This document shows positions 1-7,967 of a DNA stretch of 64,000 bases, one piece after another; within the stretch, counting starts at the first letter, position 1, and every line of letters begins with the position of its first letter. Origin of the DNA: Picocystis sp. L7 (Eukaryota; Chlorophyta; Picocystophyceae; Picocystales; Picocystaceae); the NCBI GenBank assembly GCA_020975725.1, contig QXJR01000011.1, positions 124,001 to 188,000 on the forward strand, read 5' to 3'. The position numbers were made by a program, and so were the translations under genes. The notes under the pieces are model-generated. The model did no database searches. It had not been told where the DNA came from and saw only the letters and a list, made by a program, of their open reading frames with translations.

Positions 1-2
1 CC

Positions 3-440
3 GACGTCAGTGCACTGATGCAGCTGCCGGCCAACATAAGACAAGAAGACGGCTCGCGGGATACCTTTGAGAGGGTGTTCCAAACCATTGATGCGGACGA
101 TTCGAGGACCATCACGTGGAGCGAATTCCTGACCTACTTTGAAAGGAACTTAGCACAAGACCAAGCACAGTACCGAGAAAGACCAGCAGACGCGTATCGA
201 CCTTGGAACCCGTATCACGTGCCAGATACGGCAGGATACAATCCCACCAGGATGGGTGGATCTGCGATGCCAGATGCGCACTACGGGCAACCTGCACCAG
301 GCACATATTCCACTGGTTACCCGGCCAACGGAGCAGGAGGAACAGGACAACAAGGGTATGCAACGGGGTATGCAACAGGACCTCCGCCGTCGGGTTACCC
401 ACAGAATCATGGACCGCCGCCAGGGTATCCCACCAACTGA
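3..440 (+). CDS. EF-hand protein with Pro/Gly/Tyr-rich tail (5' end outside window)
   Basis: The reading frame is already open at base 3 and runs to a stop at 440, so this is the C-terminal part of a longer gene. A near-canonical EF-hand loop is visible (DADDSRTITWSEF, with Asp at positions 1 and 3, Ser at 5 and Glu at 12), followed by a low-complexity tail rich in Pro, Gly, Tyr and Gln with repeated GY/YPxN units. Calcium binding by one hand is expected from the motif. The tail resembles the disordered tails of penta-EF-hand or annexin-type proteins, but the family cannot be fixed without the missing 5' part. It converges with the ENTH gene, leaving about 100 bp between the two stops. The first internal ATG is at 18. 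Confidence 0.75.
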   Translation, partial: DVSALMQLPANIRQEDGSRDTFERVFQTIDADDSRTITWSEFLTYFERNLAQDQAQYRERPADAYRPWNPYHVPDTAGYNPTRMGGSAMPDAHYGQPAPGTYSTGYPANGAGGTGQQGYATGYATGPPPSGYPQNHGPPPGYPTN

Positions 441-537
441 GACCTAGAACCTAGGCATATTCAACGGGAAATAAGATGAACTTTTTGGTAAAGCTGCTTG
501 GTTAATTTTGTATTTTAGATTTCTCTTTCTTTGTAAT

Positions 538-2376
538 TCAGAAAAAACTGTTCTGTGAGAATCCGCCTCCAGCATAATTACCCGAGTTGCCGTAGAAGGA
601 GGGCGTGACTTGTGGCTGAAGACCCTGGGCCGATCCTTGGGACGGGGCTCCATGCGGACCCTGCAAAGGAGGCCCGTTGTTTGCCGGAGTCAACCCATCT
701 TTCCCGAAAGCAGCAAACGGTTGTAGACCATCTGCTGGTTGCATGTAGGAGTAATGAGATTGTGCTTGGACGCTGGGCATGTTTTTTTCTGCGCTCCCAA
801 CTTTCTTTGCTGGAGACGTCCCACTGGAGATGCTTAGGTTGTCGAGGGATAGCTTCACCTTGCCTTGGCCTAAGTCATTCAGATACGTGTTAGCTTTCTC
901 CCATTCCAGCTTCTTCCTTGCGGATTTGCTTGCCGAAGAATCACCACTGGCTGGAGATGAAGAAGAAAACGGATTCACCGACTTGCTTTGCTCAAGAGAA
1001 GGCCCAGGAACACCATGCGTTTGTGCCTGGATTCTTGTCTGTTGCTGCCATGATCCCTGCGGCTGTGCTCCATCAGCAGGAGACTCATGGCGCCGCACAG
1101 AAGAGGATCCAATGGATCTATTAGGATCGGCCTGGTAGGTATTTGCTGATCCTGCTTTGTTTTCAAAGCCAAAGGTATCTTGGTTAAAGTCCACCAGCTG
1201 CTGTTGGGGCTGCCCTACATGTTGTCCTTGCTTACCCTGTAATGTGCTGTGCATGGGGTTTTGTTGAACCCGAGCATCCTGCTGTGGCATTGCTGTTCCT
1301 TGCATGTATATCAACTTCTGTTGTCTCTGGGACCCTTGATCCTGCCTATCCTGAAAGAAGTGAGGCTCATCCATGGTACGATGCGAGACTCGACCCTGCG
1401 ATTGCAAAGGTTGCCCTAGAGACTGTTGCCGGGGAGGATAAAGAGGCTGCTGTACAGGAGGTTGAACTTGCCGTTGGCGTCCTTGTAAGACTGGTTGCGG
1501 GGCAGCAGGATTTGCTGGAGAAGCAGCTTTGTGCACTGGTGAGGGTGGCCAGAGATCAGTGGAGTGAGCCCTTTCAAGCTTCCTTCCCGGTCCTTGACTG
1601 TTCTGGGAGGACCCGCTCGAATGCCAACCTTGCGAATCTCTTGGTGTAGACGTTTCAACACCAAAATTGCCACCGTAGTATCTGTCGTCCCCAGCACGCA
1701 CACTTGCAGGTTTCCTGGGTGTGATCGGATCATTCATAACAATATTTCCAGGTGCCATGACTGCCTTCCTTCCCGAGTCACGATCGTGGTTCGCGCTTGG
1801 ATGACGATGAGGGCTTGCGCTACCATAACTTTGCTGGTTCCCTTTGATTGTGGATTGCACGTGCCCTGAATGGTGTCCACTGATTTGTCTGGTTGTGCTG
1901 CGGGCTCGCTCCCGCTCTTCTGCGAGCAGTTCCTCGTCGTTGGCGAGGCGGAGCAATTCGTCTGCTTTGCTCCTTACGATGGATCCGATATCTTTTCCTG
2001 TCGCTGGGTCGGTGTAACGGAATGCGTTCTTGATTTCTTGGATCTTCACGTGCATGAGGCCAATGCGTATGGGATTGCAACAGCTGGGATGTCCGACCTT
2101 CATCAGGTAGTCGATCACCTGCAATGCCTTGGAACACTTCCTCCACTTGCTTCCACGTTCGTCCAACCTCTCCTCCAGCACGCGGAAGATGGCTTCGAAG
2201 CTTTCGCGGCTCTCGTACGATGCAGCGGCGAGCTCACGAAGCTGTGTGCCTGTGGGTCCCCATGCTTCAGACGTCGTGGCTTCGCGCACCTTGGTCTCGA
2301 TCGGATGTGCCCCTCGGACTTTCGCTTTGAAAGCTCTCGAAGCCTTCGAAGCTTTGGCCGCTCCGCTGTAAATCAT
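538..2376 (-). CDS. ENTH-domain, epsin-like clathrin adaptor
   Basis: A 612-residue protein starting MIYSGAAKAS. Residues about 15-145 read as an ENTH domain: the VREATTSEAWGPTG helix-loop, then a RLDERGSKWRKCSKALQVID segment typical of ENTH domains. The rest is low complexity, very rich in Gln, Ser, Pro and Gly, with one NPF motif (SVNPFSS) of the kind that binds EH domains. Epsins bind phosphoinositides and clathrin at the plasma membrane, endosome or trans-Golgi network. The frame stays open upstream to about 3048, but that extension is Arg/Pro-rich and not domain-like, and the ENTH fold is expected near the N-terminus, so I start at 2376. Whether it serves endocytosis or TGN traffic cannot be told. 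Confidence 0.85.
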   Translation of the reverse strand: MIYSGAAKASKASRAFKAKVRGAHPIETKVREATTSEAWGPTGTQLRELAAASYESRESFEAIFRVLEERLDERGSKWRKCSKALQVIDYLMKVGHPSCCNPIRIGLMHVKIQEIKNAFRYTDPATGKDIGSIVRSKADELLRLANDEELLAEERERARSTTRQISGHHSGHVQSTIKGNQQSYGSASPHRHPSANHDRDSGRKAVMAPGNIVMNDPITPRKPASVRAGDDRYYGGNFGVETSTPRDSQGWHSSGSSQNSQGPGRKLERAHSTDLWPPSPVHKAASPANPAAPQPVLQGRQRQVQPPVQQPLYPPRQQSLGQPLQSQGRVSHRTMDEPHFFQDRQDQGSQRQQKLIYMQGTAMPQQDARVQQNPMHSTLQGKQGQHVGQPQQQLVDFNQDTFGFENKAGSANTYQADPNRSIGSSSVRRHESPADGAQPQGSWQQQTRIQAQTHGVPGPSLEQSKSVNPFSSSSPASGDSSASKSARKKLEWEKANTYLNDLGQGKVKLSLDNLSISSGTSPAKKVGSAEKNMPSVQAQSHYSYMQPADGLQPFAAFGKDGLTPANNGPPLQGPHGAPSQGSAQGLQPQVTPSFYGNSGNYAGGGFSQNSFF

Positions 2377-3004
2377 GCCTTGTCCTGCTTCTGCGCTCTT
2401 CGGTTGCCGCTTCGACGTCGGCCGACGGTGCTCGACGCTTCGTTCGGACCGCGCGGAAGGGTTGCGAACGCTTCCGCGCCTCCTTCTGCTTGGTGTTCGG
2501 AGATCTGTGCTCCAATGGGTACTCGAAAACGCCGCTCGTGCGGGATTTCGAAGCTGGAAGCGGCGATGGCGGAGGCCTCGTGATCGACGATCGTCGCGCG
2601 CAATCCGACGTCGTCGAACGCCTCGATGCCCTCCCTCCAAAGCTATCGATCCCAGGAGGGACGAGTTTCGATACACAATCGAGAGCTTTGCACCTGTCCA
2701 TCGAGATCTTTGGGGACCGGGACGGAATGGGGGGCGACTTGGGAAGGGTTGATCGAGGACTCCAATCAAAGGATCGGGTCTAGAAGGAGGATTGGAAGGG
2801 GAAGGTACCGGTCTCGTGAACCTTCGAACCATGTGGAGGCGGTTGCCACAGCCTTGGGTGGGAGTGTGGGCACCACAGTCCTCCTGGATGGAGGCATGGA
2901 TTGCAGTGCTCGAGGCAGGTTCAAAGGCCACGTTCCACCTGTGAAGCAACCAAACGAAGAAGGATGGACGGGATGGTACACACCAATGTACGTTGCAGTG
3001 GCAT
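2377..3004. promoter_or_regulatory. intergenic region 5' of the ENTH gene
   Basis: About 630 bp between the ENTH start and the stop of the RabGGTase beta gene. I see no convincing gene. It holds a GAGATC word near 2701-2710 (ATCGAGATCTTTGG), like the palindromic words found in other promoters of this window, and purine-rich runs. It probably carries the ENTH promoter and 5' UTR. Confidence 0.4.
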
Positions 3005-3985
3005 TTATTCACCTTTGACCCTGCGCATGACGGAAGTGGGCAATGCATAGGTCGGGTCGACCTCTGCTAGACCCGGGTACTGCATGAGCGACAGACCTGC
3101 GATCCCAAAAAATGTGTGGTACACGTCCACCATGTTTCCAACACGGTCGGAGATTCCTCCATCCACGTCTTGACAAGACATGATGAATTCTTTCAGCTTT
3201 TCCTGTTCTATCCATTGTATCCTCCCGATGATGGAAAGGCTAGAAAGCACCCACCAAGAGTAGCAAACATCTGGCAACTTTTCAGGACGTCCGTTCAAAC
3301 CCCCGCCTGGTGTCTGACGTTCGCACAACCACCAGCCCAACAAATCCTTGTCGACCGTGTCCAAAGCATTCCCAATGGCCAATGCGCCCACGCAGCAAAA
3401 AATTTGCCCAGCATGCGACTCCCCACCCGGTCGGCAACCGTACCCTCCATCGAAATTACGACAACTTTGCACGAATTGGATGGCCTTGTCCACCTCGATG
3501 GCATCGAGCCGACCAAGCAGATCAAGACAGCACAATGCACAGTACGAAAATCGCGTGTCGACCTCGCCCCACTCGTCTCCTGCGAAGGATCCGTCCGGCT
3601 GCTGCAAACTTTGTACGTAAGAAACCACCCTGGCCACATCCAGCAAGTCCAGCCTGTCCAGCAGCACCAGGATTTGAACGGCACTGAGCGTGTACAGCAT
3701 GTGGGGATCATGGCCCACATTCCCTGCGAACCCCCCGCATTCTCCTTGGCACTGCATCAACCATTCGAGCATTCCCTCCAATTCCATGTTCTCCAACTTC
3801 CCTATCAAATGCATGGCTGTGAGTCCCCAGTACACGCCACTGACACGGATGTGTTCTGTGACAAGGCTCTCCAGCGTTTCTTCCTTCTGGTTTTCCAGGC
3901 TCTTGATGTACTTCGCGTGCGCCTCGACATCAAGCTCTAGGCACGTGGATCCTTCACTCATGTCCACTGTTTCTTCTCTCTTCAA
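3005..3985 (-). CDS. RABGGTB: Rab geranylgeranyltransferase beta subunit
   Basis: A 326-residue protein made of the repeated alpha-helical units of protein prenyltransferase beta subunits, with the repeat signatures [68 protein letters not shown] and [12 protein letters not shown]. The zinc ligands of the family are present (Asp in DVCYSWW, Cys in the same motif, His in VYHTFFG). It works with an alpha subunit and Rab escort protein to add geranylgeranyl groups to Rab GTPases in the cytosol. Length matches Bet2/RABGGTB. The start could be 3985 or the second Met at 3961. It is intronless, and a short divergent promoter separates it from the gene at 4508. Confidence 0.95.
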   Translation of the reverse strand: MKREETVDMSEGSTCLELDVEAHAKYIKSLENQKEETLESLVTEHIRVSGVYWGLTAMHLIGKLENMELEGMLEWLMQCQGECGGFAGNVGHDPHMLYTLSAVQILVLLDRLDLLDVARVVSYVQSLQQPDGSFAGDEWGEVDTRFSYCALCCLDLLGRLDAIEVDKAIQFVQSCRNFDGGYGCRPGGESHAGQIFCCVGALAIGNALDTVDKDLLGWWLCERQTPGGGLNGRPEKLPDVCYSWWVLSSLSIIGRIQWIEQEKLKEFIMSCQDVDGGISDRVGNMVDVYHTFFGIAGLSLMQYPGLAEVDPTYALPTSVMRRVKGE

Positions 3986-4507
3986 CCCCAGAGGTCCCTT
4001 TGTGCCGTGTTTGAACGCCGCAAGCCTCCACTTCGAGAGCGTCGGCAGCCTCGTTTCGCCGGCGAAGCGAGCTCTCCAGGTCCTTCCCTGGATCTTCGTG
4101 TCCCAGCTTCGATCCCAGGTCGAGCGGGGTCGCTCGCACCTTGCCTACCAGAGCACGAATCGGAGCTCGGCGCGCGGATTCGAAGCGCGCTTCTCTCCGA
4201 ATTCCGCGGCGTGTGCCGACGCGTTCGCTTCGCAGCCCCGTTTTCTCGATCGAGCGCCCGTTTCGCGGGTATGTTTCGTGGATCGGACCCATTGATCGGA
4301 ACCCTTTTCCGGTTCGATCCGACCTCCTTCCCTTCTGTTCCCGAAGGAACCCGGCCATGGCCCCCACCTGCAGTTCCCTTCCGATCCAGGACGTGAACTT
4401 GAGAGGGCTGGAGGGAGGCCCATCCAGGTTAACCCAGGGTTTAGGAAGAGGTTCGAAAGGAGGTGCAAGCCCAGTTGGACGGGGTCTGGTGCGGATTGGC
4501 GTCGGCC

Positions 4508-5857
4508 ATGCCGCGCAAAAAAACGACGCACGCGACGCCTCCTCCGAGCGCCCTGCTGGTGAAAGCGGCGGGAGAACTCGCATCAAAACAGGCCAGGCGG
4601 TTGGAAGCGGAGCGAGAAGCCAAGCGGGCGCGAAAGGAAGGGATTCCGAAGCTGCCGCCGTTGCCGGACGTCCCGGACCACCAGGATGTCGAGCTCGAGC
4701 TGCCGGTCGAAGACGGACCTGGACCCAGGTTGAACGTGGCCAAGAACTTCTTGGAGCTCTACGAAGCCGTTCTGATCTGCATCAAAGGTCTGGAGAGTGG
4801 CGTGAGCTCTGCCATGGCCAAGAGTCTGAACGGCCTCGCCAAGTTTGCCTCCCAGGCGGAGGATCGGGAACTCGTGATGCTGTGCAGGAGGCCAGGGATA
4901 TTGGAAGCTTTGGCTTATGTCATGCAAAACTGGAGGGTGTCCAGATTTACCGATCGGAAAGCAACCACCCCAGATCCTACGACAGAGGTGTGGCTGGACG
5001 AAGAAGCGATACACGAGGGATGGGAACGGGTGGAGGATGAACTGGTGTGGTGCGACGAGGTATTCAGCAAAAGGGGGGGTGAGCAGATGTACGAGAGCAG
5101 CTACCATAATTTTGGGGTCTGCGCATCCAGCATATTGTGCAACCTTTCCCTGCACAAGTCGACAGGGGCGATCCTCGCGAAGAACCGATATGTACTGTCA
5201 GTGGCCATTTTTTGCATCGAAGACATGGCCAACGAGGAGGCTGAGCTCATAGAAAACGCTGGTGAGATATTGGTCAGCGCCGCAAAATCGCTGGACCTGT
5301 CCACTTGGAAGCTTAAACCGGGTATGCGGAAAGAAGACGTTGCGCCCTTTGCCAGCCAGGAACGTTTGTTACGAGTAGTCGATATGCTTATTAGTTCAGA
5401 AGTGGAGAGACACCACACGTTAGGATGCAGGATACTTGCCAAACTTGCGTTGACACCGGCAAACGAGGAATGGGTGGTTGGTTTTGGGGCGAACGCCGCG
5501 GTGCGTTTGGTCAAGCTTCTGAGCAAGGGAAGCAGGGGCTCCAGGGCGGCAGCAGTGGATGCGGTCCACAGTTTCACTCAGTCGGACTCCACCAGTTGTC
5601 GCATGTTTGGCAGTTGTTCAGGCTGCTTTTCTGCCCTGATCGACGCCCTCTCGGTGGCCTCCACGACGTTTGATGAGCTGGGTTGGAAGTCTGCACTGGT
5701 CCTCGAGCACTTGGCAACGGACCCACGCAATCGAGAAGCAGCCAAGGCGTTCGAGGGGGACATAGCCAACCTGGCCATGAGCAAGACCTGGGTGGCCGAC
5801 GTAGCGGCCAGCACCTTATTGGGGCTCCGTCTCAACGAGGGTTCGCGCACGAAATAA
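4508..5857 (+). CDS. armadillo-like protein, possibly LFR-type SWI/SNF subunit
   Basis: A 449-residue protein starting MPRKKTTHA. An N-terminal basic stretch, nuclear-localisation-like (ARRLEAEREAKRARKEG), is followed by alpha-helical repeats. Segments such as the one ending in CRRPGILEALAYVMQNWR resemble the N-terminal ARM repeat of the plant SWI/SNF subunit LFR (LEAF AND FLOWER RELATED), which is of almost the same length. A long acidic insert follows (VWLDEEAIHEGWERVEDE) and then more helical repeats. The LFR assignment is an inference from remembered family features; another ARM-fold nuclear protein is possible. An in-frame ATG lies 45 bp upstream, but MPRKK is preferred. A TTCGAAAGGAGG word sits about 50 bp upstream. 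Confidence 0.6.
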   Translation: MPRKKTTHATPPPSALLVKAAGELASKQARRLEAEREAKRARKEGIPKLPPLPDVPDHQDVELELPVEDGPGPRLNVAKNFLELYEAVLICIKGLESGVSSAMAKSLNGLAKFASQAEDRELVMLCRRPGILEALAYVMQNWRVSRFTDRKATTPDPTTEVWLDEEAIHEGWERVEDELVWCDEVFSKRGGEQMYESSYHNFGVCASSILCNLSLHKSTGAILAKNRYVLSVAIFCIEDMANEEAELIENAGEILVSAAKSLDLSTWKLKPGMRKEDVAPFASQERLLRVVDMLISSEVERHHTLGCRILAKLALTPANEEWVVGFGANAAVRLVKLLSKGSRGSRAAAVDAVHSFTQSDSTSCRMFGSCSGCFSALIDALSVASTTFDELGWKSALVLEHLATDPRNREAAKAFEGDIANLAMSKTWVADVAASTLLGLRLNEGSRTK

Positions 5858-5908
5858 AGAAGCACGCTCATTGGCTTACATCGACCACAACCACCGAGGT
5901 TGACCCGT

Positions 5909-6703
5909 TCACTTTTCTTTGAGGACCACTCCATCTCCACCTGCAATGATGACCACATTGGCCATGTCCATGAACAATCCGTGCTCCACCACACCGACGA
6001 GTCCTTCGATGGCTTTCGCAGCTGCATAGGCGTCCTTGATGGGCGTTTCGAAGTACAGGTCGACGATATAGTTGGAGTTGTCGGTCACGTAGGGCTTGTC
6101 CCCTTCCATGCGCAGCTTGGCCGTGCATCCAGCCACTTCCGGCAGGCTTTGCAGCCGTTTCAGATTATATTCCCAGCAGAACTGGACCACTTCTACGGGC
6201 ATGGCCAGTTTGCTTCCTCCGAGTCCGTCCACGAGCTTGGTGTCGTCGACGATGCACACGAACTTGTCCGAGGCCAGTTCGACCATCTTCTCGCGCAGCA
6301 GCGCACCGCCTCTTCCTTTCACGAGGTTGAGGTTTGGGTCCACTTCGTCTGCACCGTCGATGGCCACGTCCAGCTTCGGTTGCGTGTCCAGCGTCGCGAG
6401 CGGGATGCCGAGCGCCTCGGCTTGTTCCTTCGTTCGTTCCGACGTCGGTACGCCGACGATGTTCTGGAGCTCTCCGGATTGGAGCAGCTCTCCGATCCGA
6501 TCCACGGCATAGGCAGCCGTCGAACCTGTTCCCAGGCCCACCACCATGCCGCTTTTGACGTATTCCACCGCCTTCCAAGCCGCTTGCTTCTTGAGCTCGT
6601 CTTGGCTCTGCGCCGACGCACGCACCGCCATGGACCCACGTGCGCAGGCCGAGGCTCGAGAGGCGCGCAGGAAGGGATGAGCACGCGACAGTCGCGCTTG
6701 CAT
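5909..6703 (-). CDS. RPI: ribose-5-phosphate isomerase A, plastid-targeted
   Basis: A 264-residue protein. Residues about 1-32 are Arg/Ala/Ser-rich without acidic residues (MQARLSRAHPFLRASRASAC...), as in chloroplast transit peptides. The enzyme core shows the RpiA signatures VVGLGTGSTAAYAVD, AIDGADEVDPNLNLVKGRGG and ALLREKMVELAS, including the catalytic Asp/Glu/Lys sites. It interconverts ribose-5-phosphate and ribulose-5-phosphate in the Calvin-Benson and pentose phosphate pathways. The ATG at 6703 heads the presequence and an internal Met lies at residue 25. It converges with the ARM-like gene, with about 50 bp between stops. Confidence 0.95.
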   Translation of the reverse strand: MQARLSRAHPFLRASRASACARGSMAVRASAQSQDELKKQAAWKAVEYVKSGMVVGLGTGSTAAYAVDRIGELLQSGELQNIVGVPTSERTKEQAEALGIPLATLDTQPKLDVAIDGADEVDPNLNLVKGRGGALLREKMVELASDKFVCIVDDTKLVDGLGGSKLAMPVEVVQFCWEYNLKRLQSLPEVAGCTAKLRMEGDKPYVTDNSNYIVDLYFETPIKDAYAAAKAIEGLVGVVEHGLFMDMANVVIIAGGDGVVLKEK

Positions 6704-7035
6704 GGCACCGGTGGGAACCCGAGGACGTGCGAAACGTCTCCGAAGCGGCCTTGGAGCTGTGCAGCGAAGCGCTGGTGCGGCGGAATGGGCGTCGAAGCGG
6801 CGGGTTTCTGGATAAGGATCCGCCGACGATGGGCGTAGGACGCTCCTCCTTCCCACAGGGAAGGTCGGCGCGTCGTTCCGGTAGGTCGTGGAGACGTCCT
6901 GGGGTCCTGTGCGATCGATGAAGGACGCGATTGGATCGCGCGCGCGCCATGGCGGACGCGACGCGCGTCGGACATGCCGCCACCTTGGTACGATATAAAA
7001 TTCACGCGTCCTCCATATGTGACAGGGTTTGAGTG

Positions 7036-7148
7036 GGTTTCGTAGTGTAGTGGTAAGCACCTCAGACTTTGACACCGAAGGGCGTCCCTTGGGCGGCATC
7101 CGTTCGTGTAGACATCTGAAAACCGGAGTTCGAATCTCCGCGAAACCA
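7036..7148 (+). tRNA. trnQ-UUG: tRNA-Gln (anticodon UUG) with a 41-nt intron
   Basis: A complete cloverleaf can be drawn. Acceptor GGTTTCG (7036-7042) pairs with CGAAACC (7141-7147), discriminator A7148. D-stem GTGT pairs with GCAC. Anticodon stem TCAGA (7062-7066) pairs with TCTGA (7115-7119). T-arm is CGGAG-TTCGAAT-CTCCG. The loop reads CTTTGA with anticodon TTG at 7069-7071. The arms only close if 7073-7113 is removed, an intron directly 3' of position 37, the canonical site. The GTGTAGTGGTAAGCAC D-arm is the internal A box. It lies between the divergently placed isomerase and DCC genes. Confidence 0.93.
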
Positions 7149-7423
7149 AACCCGTCCATTACCTCCTTTGCTTTTGGTTCCTCTCGAAAGGGGGGGGGGA
7201 ATGGCTGGCCTTGGGATGGTGGAGGCGGGGCCGAGCGAAAGGGGTGGGGGGATCCCCTTTCGAAAGGAGGGAATTGCCGGTTCGAGGCGCGGGTTCGAAA
7301 GGGAAAGAGGAATCCCTTTCGATCCTTCGTTTGGAAAGGGAGAACGGTGGTTCGGACGGGCAGGGAAAGCGTCGACGAAGGAAAGGACCGCGTCGTGCGC
7401 GTTGGAAGGACGAAAGAAGCGCC
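7149..7423 (+). promoter_or_regulatory. promoter region with TTCGAA(A)GG words
   Basis: Upstream of the DCC-family gene. It contains at least three copies of a TCGAAAGG-type word (near 7186, 7258 and 7291), one of them the near-palindrome CCCTTTCGAAAGGAGGG. Similar words sit within about 150 bp of several other starts in the window. Confidence 0.4.
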
Positions 7424-7867
7424 ATGGGTGGAAACGTCGAGACCTGCGTGCTCCTGGTGGACGGTGCATGCGTCCTCTGCCACGGATTCGCGACGTTCGT
7501 GTGCGCCAGGGATCCAGAGGGAAAAATACGATTCGAAACGCAGCAGAGCGAGCTCGGGAAGGACATCCTCCGACGACACGAAGTCGACACACAGCTCGAA
7601 ACCGTCGTGCTCGTGTGCAACCATGGATCGAAGGCATGCGTCAAAACCCACTCGGACGCCATCCTGGAGACCTGCAGGCGACTGCCATGGCCCTGGAAAT
7701 GGATGTACGCTCTGGTGGTGGTGCCCAGACCCGTACGAGACTGGTGTTACAAGACGGTGGCGTCACATCGATACAGCTGGTTCGGACGAAAGGACAGGTG
7801 TAGCCTGCCCGATGCGATCCTCAAGAAACAGCTCCAGGAAAGAAAGGCCAAACCGGCGCAGGATTAG
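7424..7867 (+). CDS. DCC-family (DUF393) thiol-disulfide oxidoreductase-like protein
   Basis: A 147-residue protein starting MGGNVETCVLLVDGACVLCH. The DGxCxLC motif near the N-terminus is the signature of the DCC (DUF393) family, whose members have a thioredoxin-like fold with a CxxC pair and are common in bacteria and plastid-bearing eukaryotes. A second family landmark is the WxW region (LPWPWKWMYALVVVPRPVRD) followed by a Tyr/Trp pair near SHRYSWFGR. The C-terminus is short and basic. The substrate is unknown. The ATG at 7424 was chosen because the family motif normally starts within 15 residues of the N-terminus; the frame is open further upstream. Confidence 0.8.
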   Translation: MGGNVETCVLLVDGACVLCHGFATFVCARDPEGKIRFETQQSELGKDILRRHEVDTQLETVVLVCNHGSKACVKTHSDAILETCRRLPWPWKWMYALVVVPRPVRDWCYKTVASHRYSWFGRKDRCSLPDAILKKQLQERKAKPAQD

Positions 7868-7967
7868 CAAGAGATGGACGAAACACGAGCTGCCATGCAG
7901 CCGACTTTATTCTCCAGGATGTCGCCCACGTGCAGGAACAAAAGAGGTCCGAACGAGCAGAACAAGA

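Noticed and set aside
2377-3048. In-frame 224-codon upstream extension of the ENTH protein
   Set aside because: Arg/Pro-rich without domain content, overlaps the end of the next gene, and ENTH domains sit at the N-terminus; the Met at 2376 fits.
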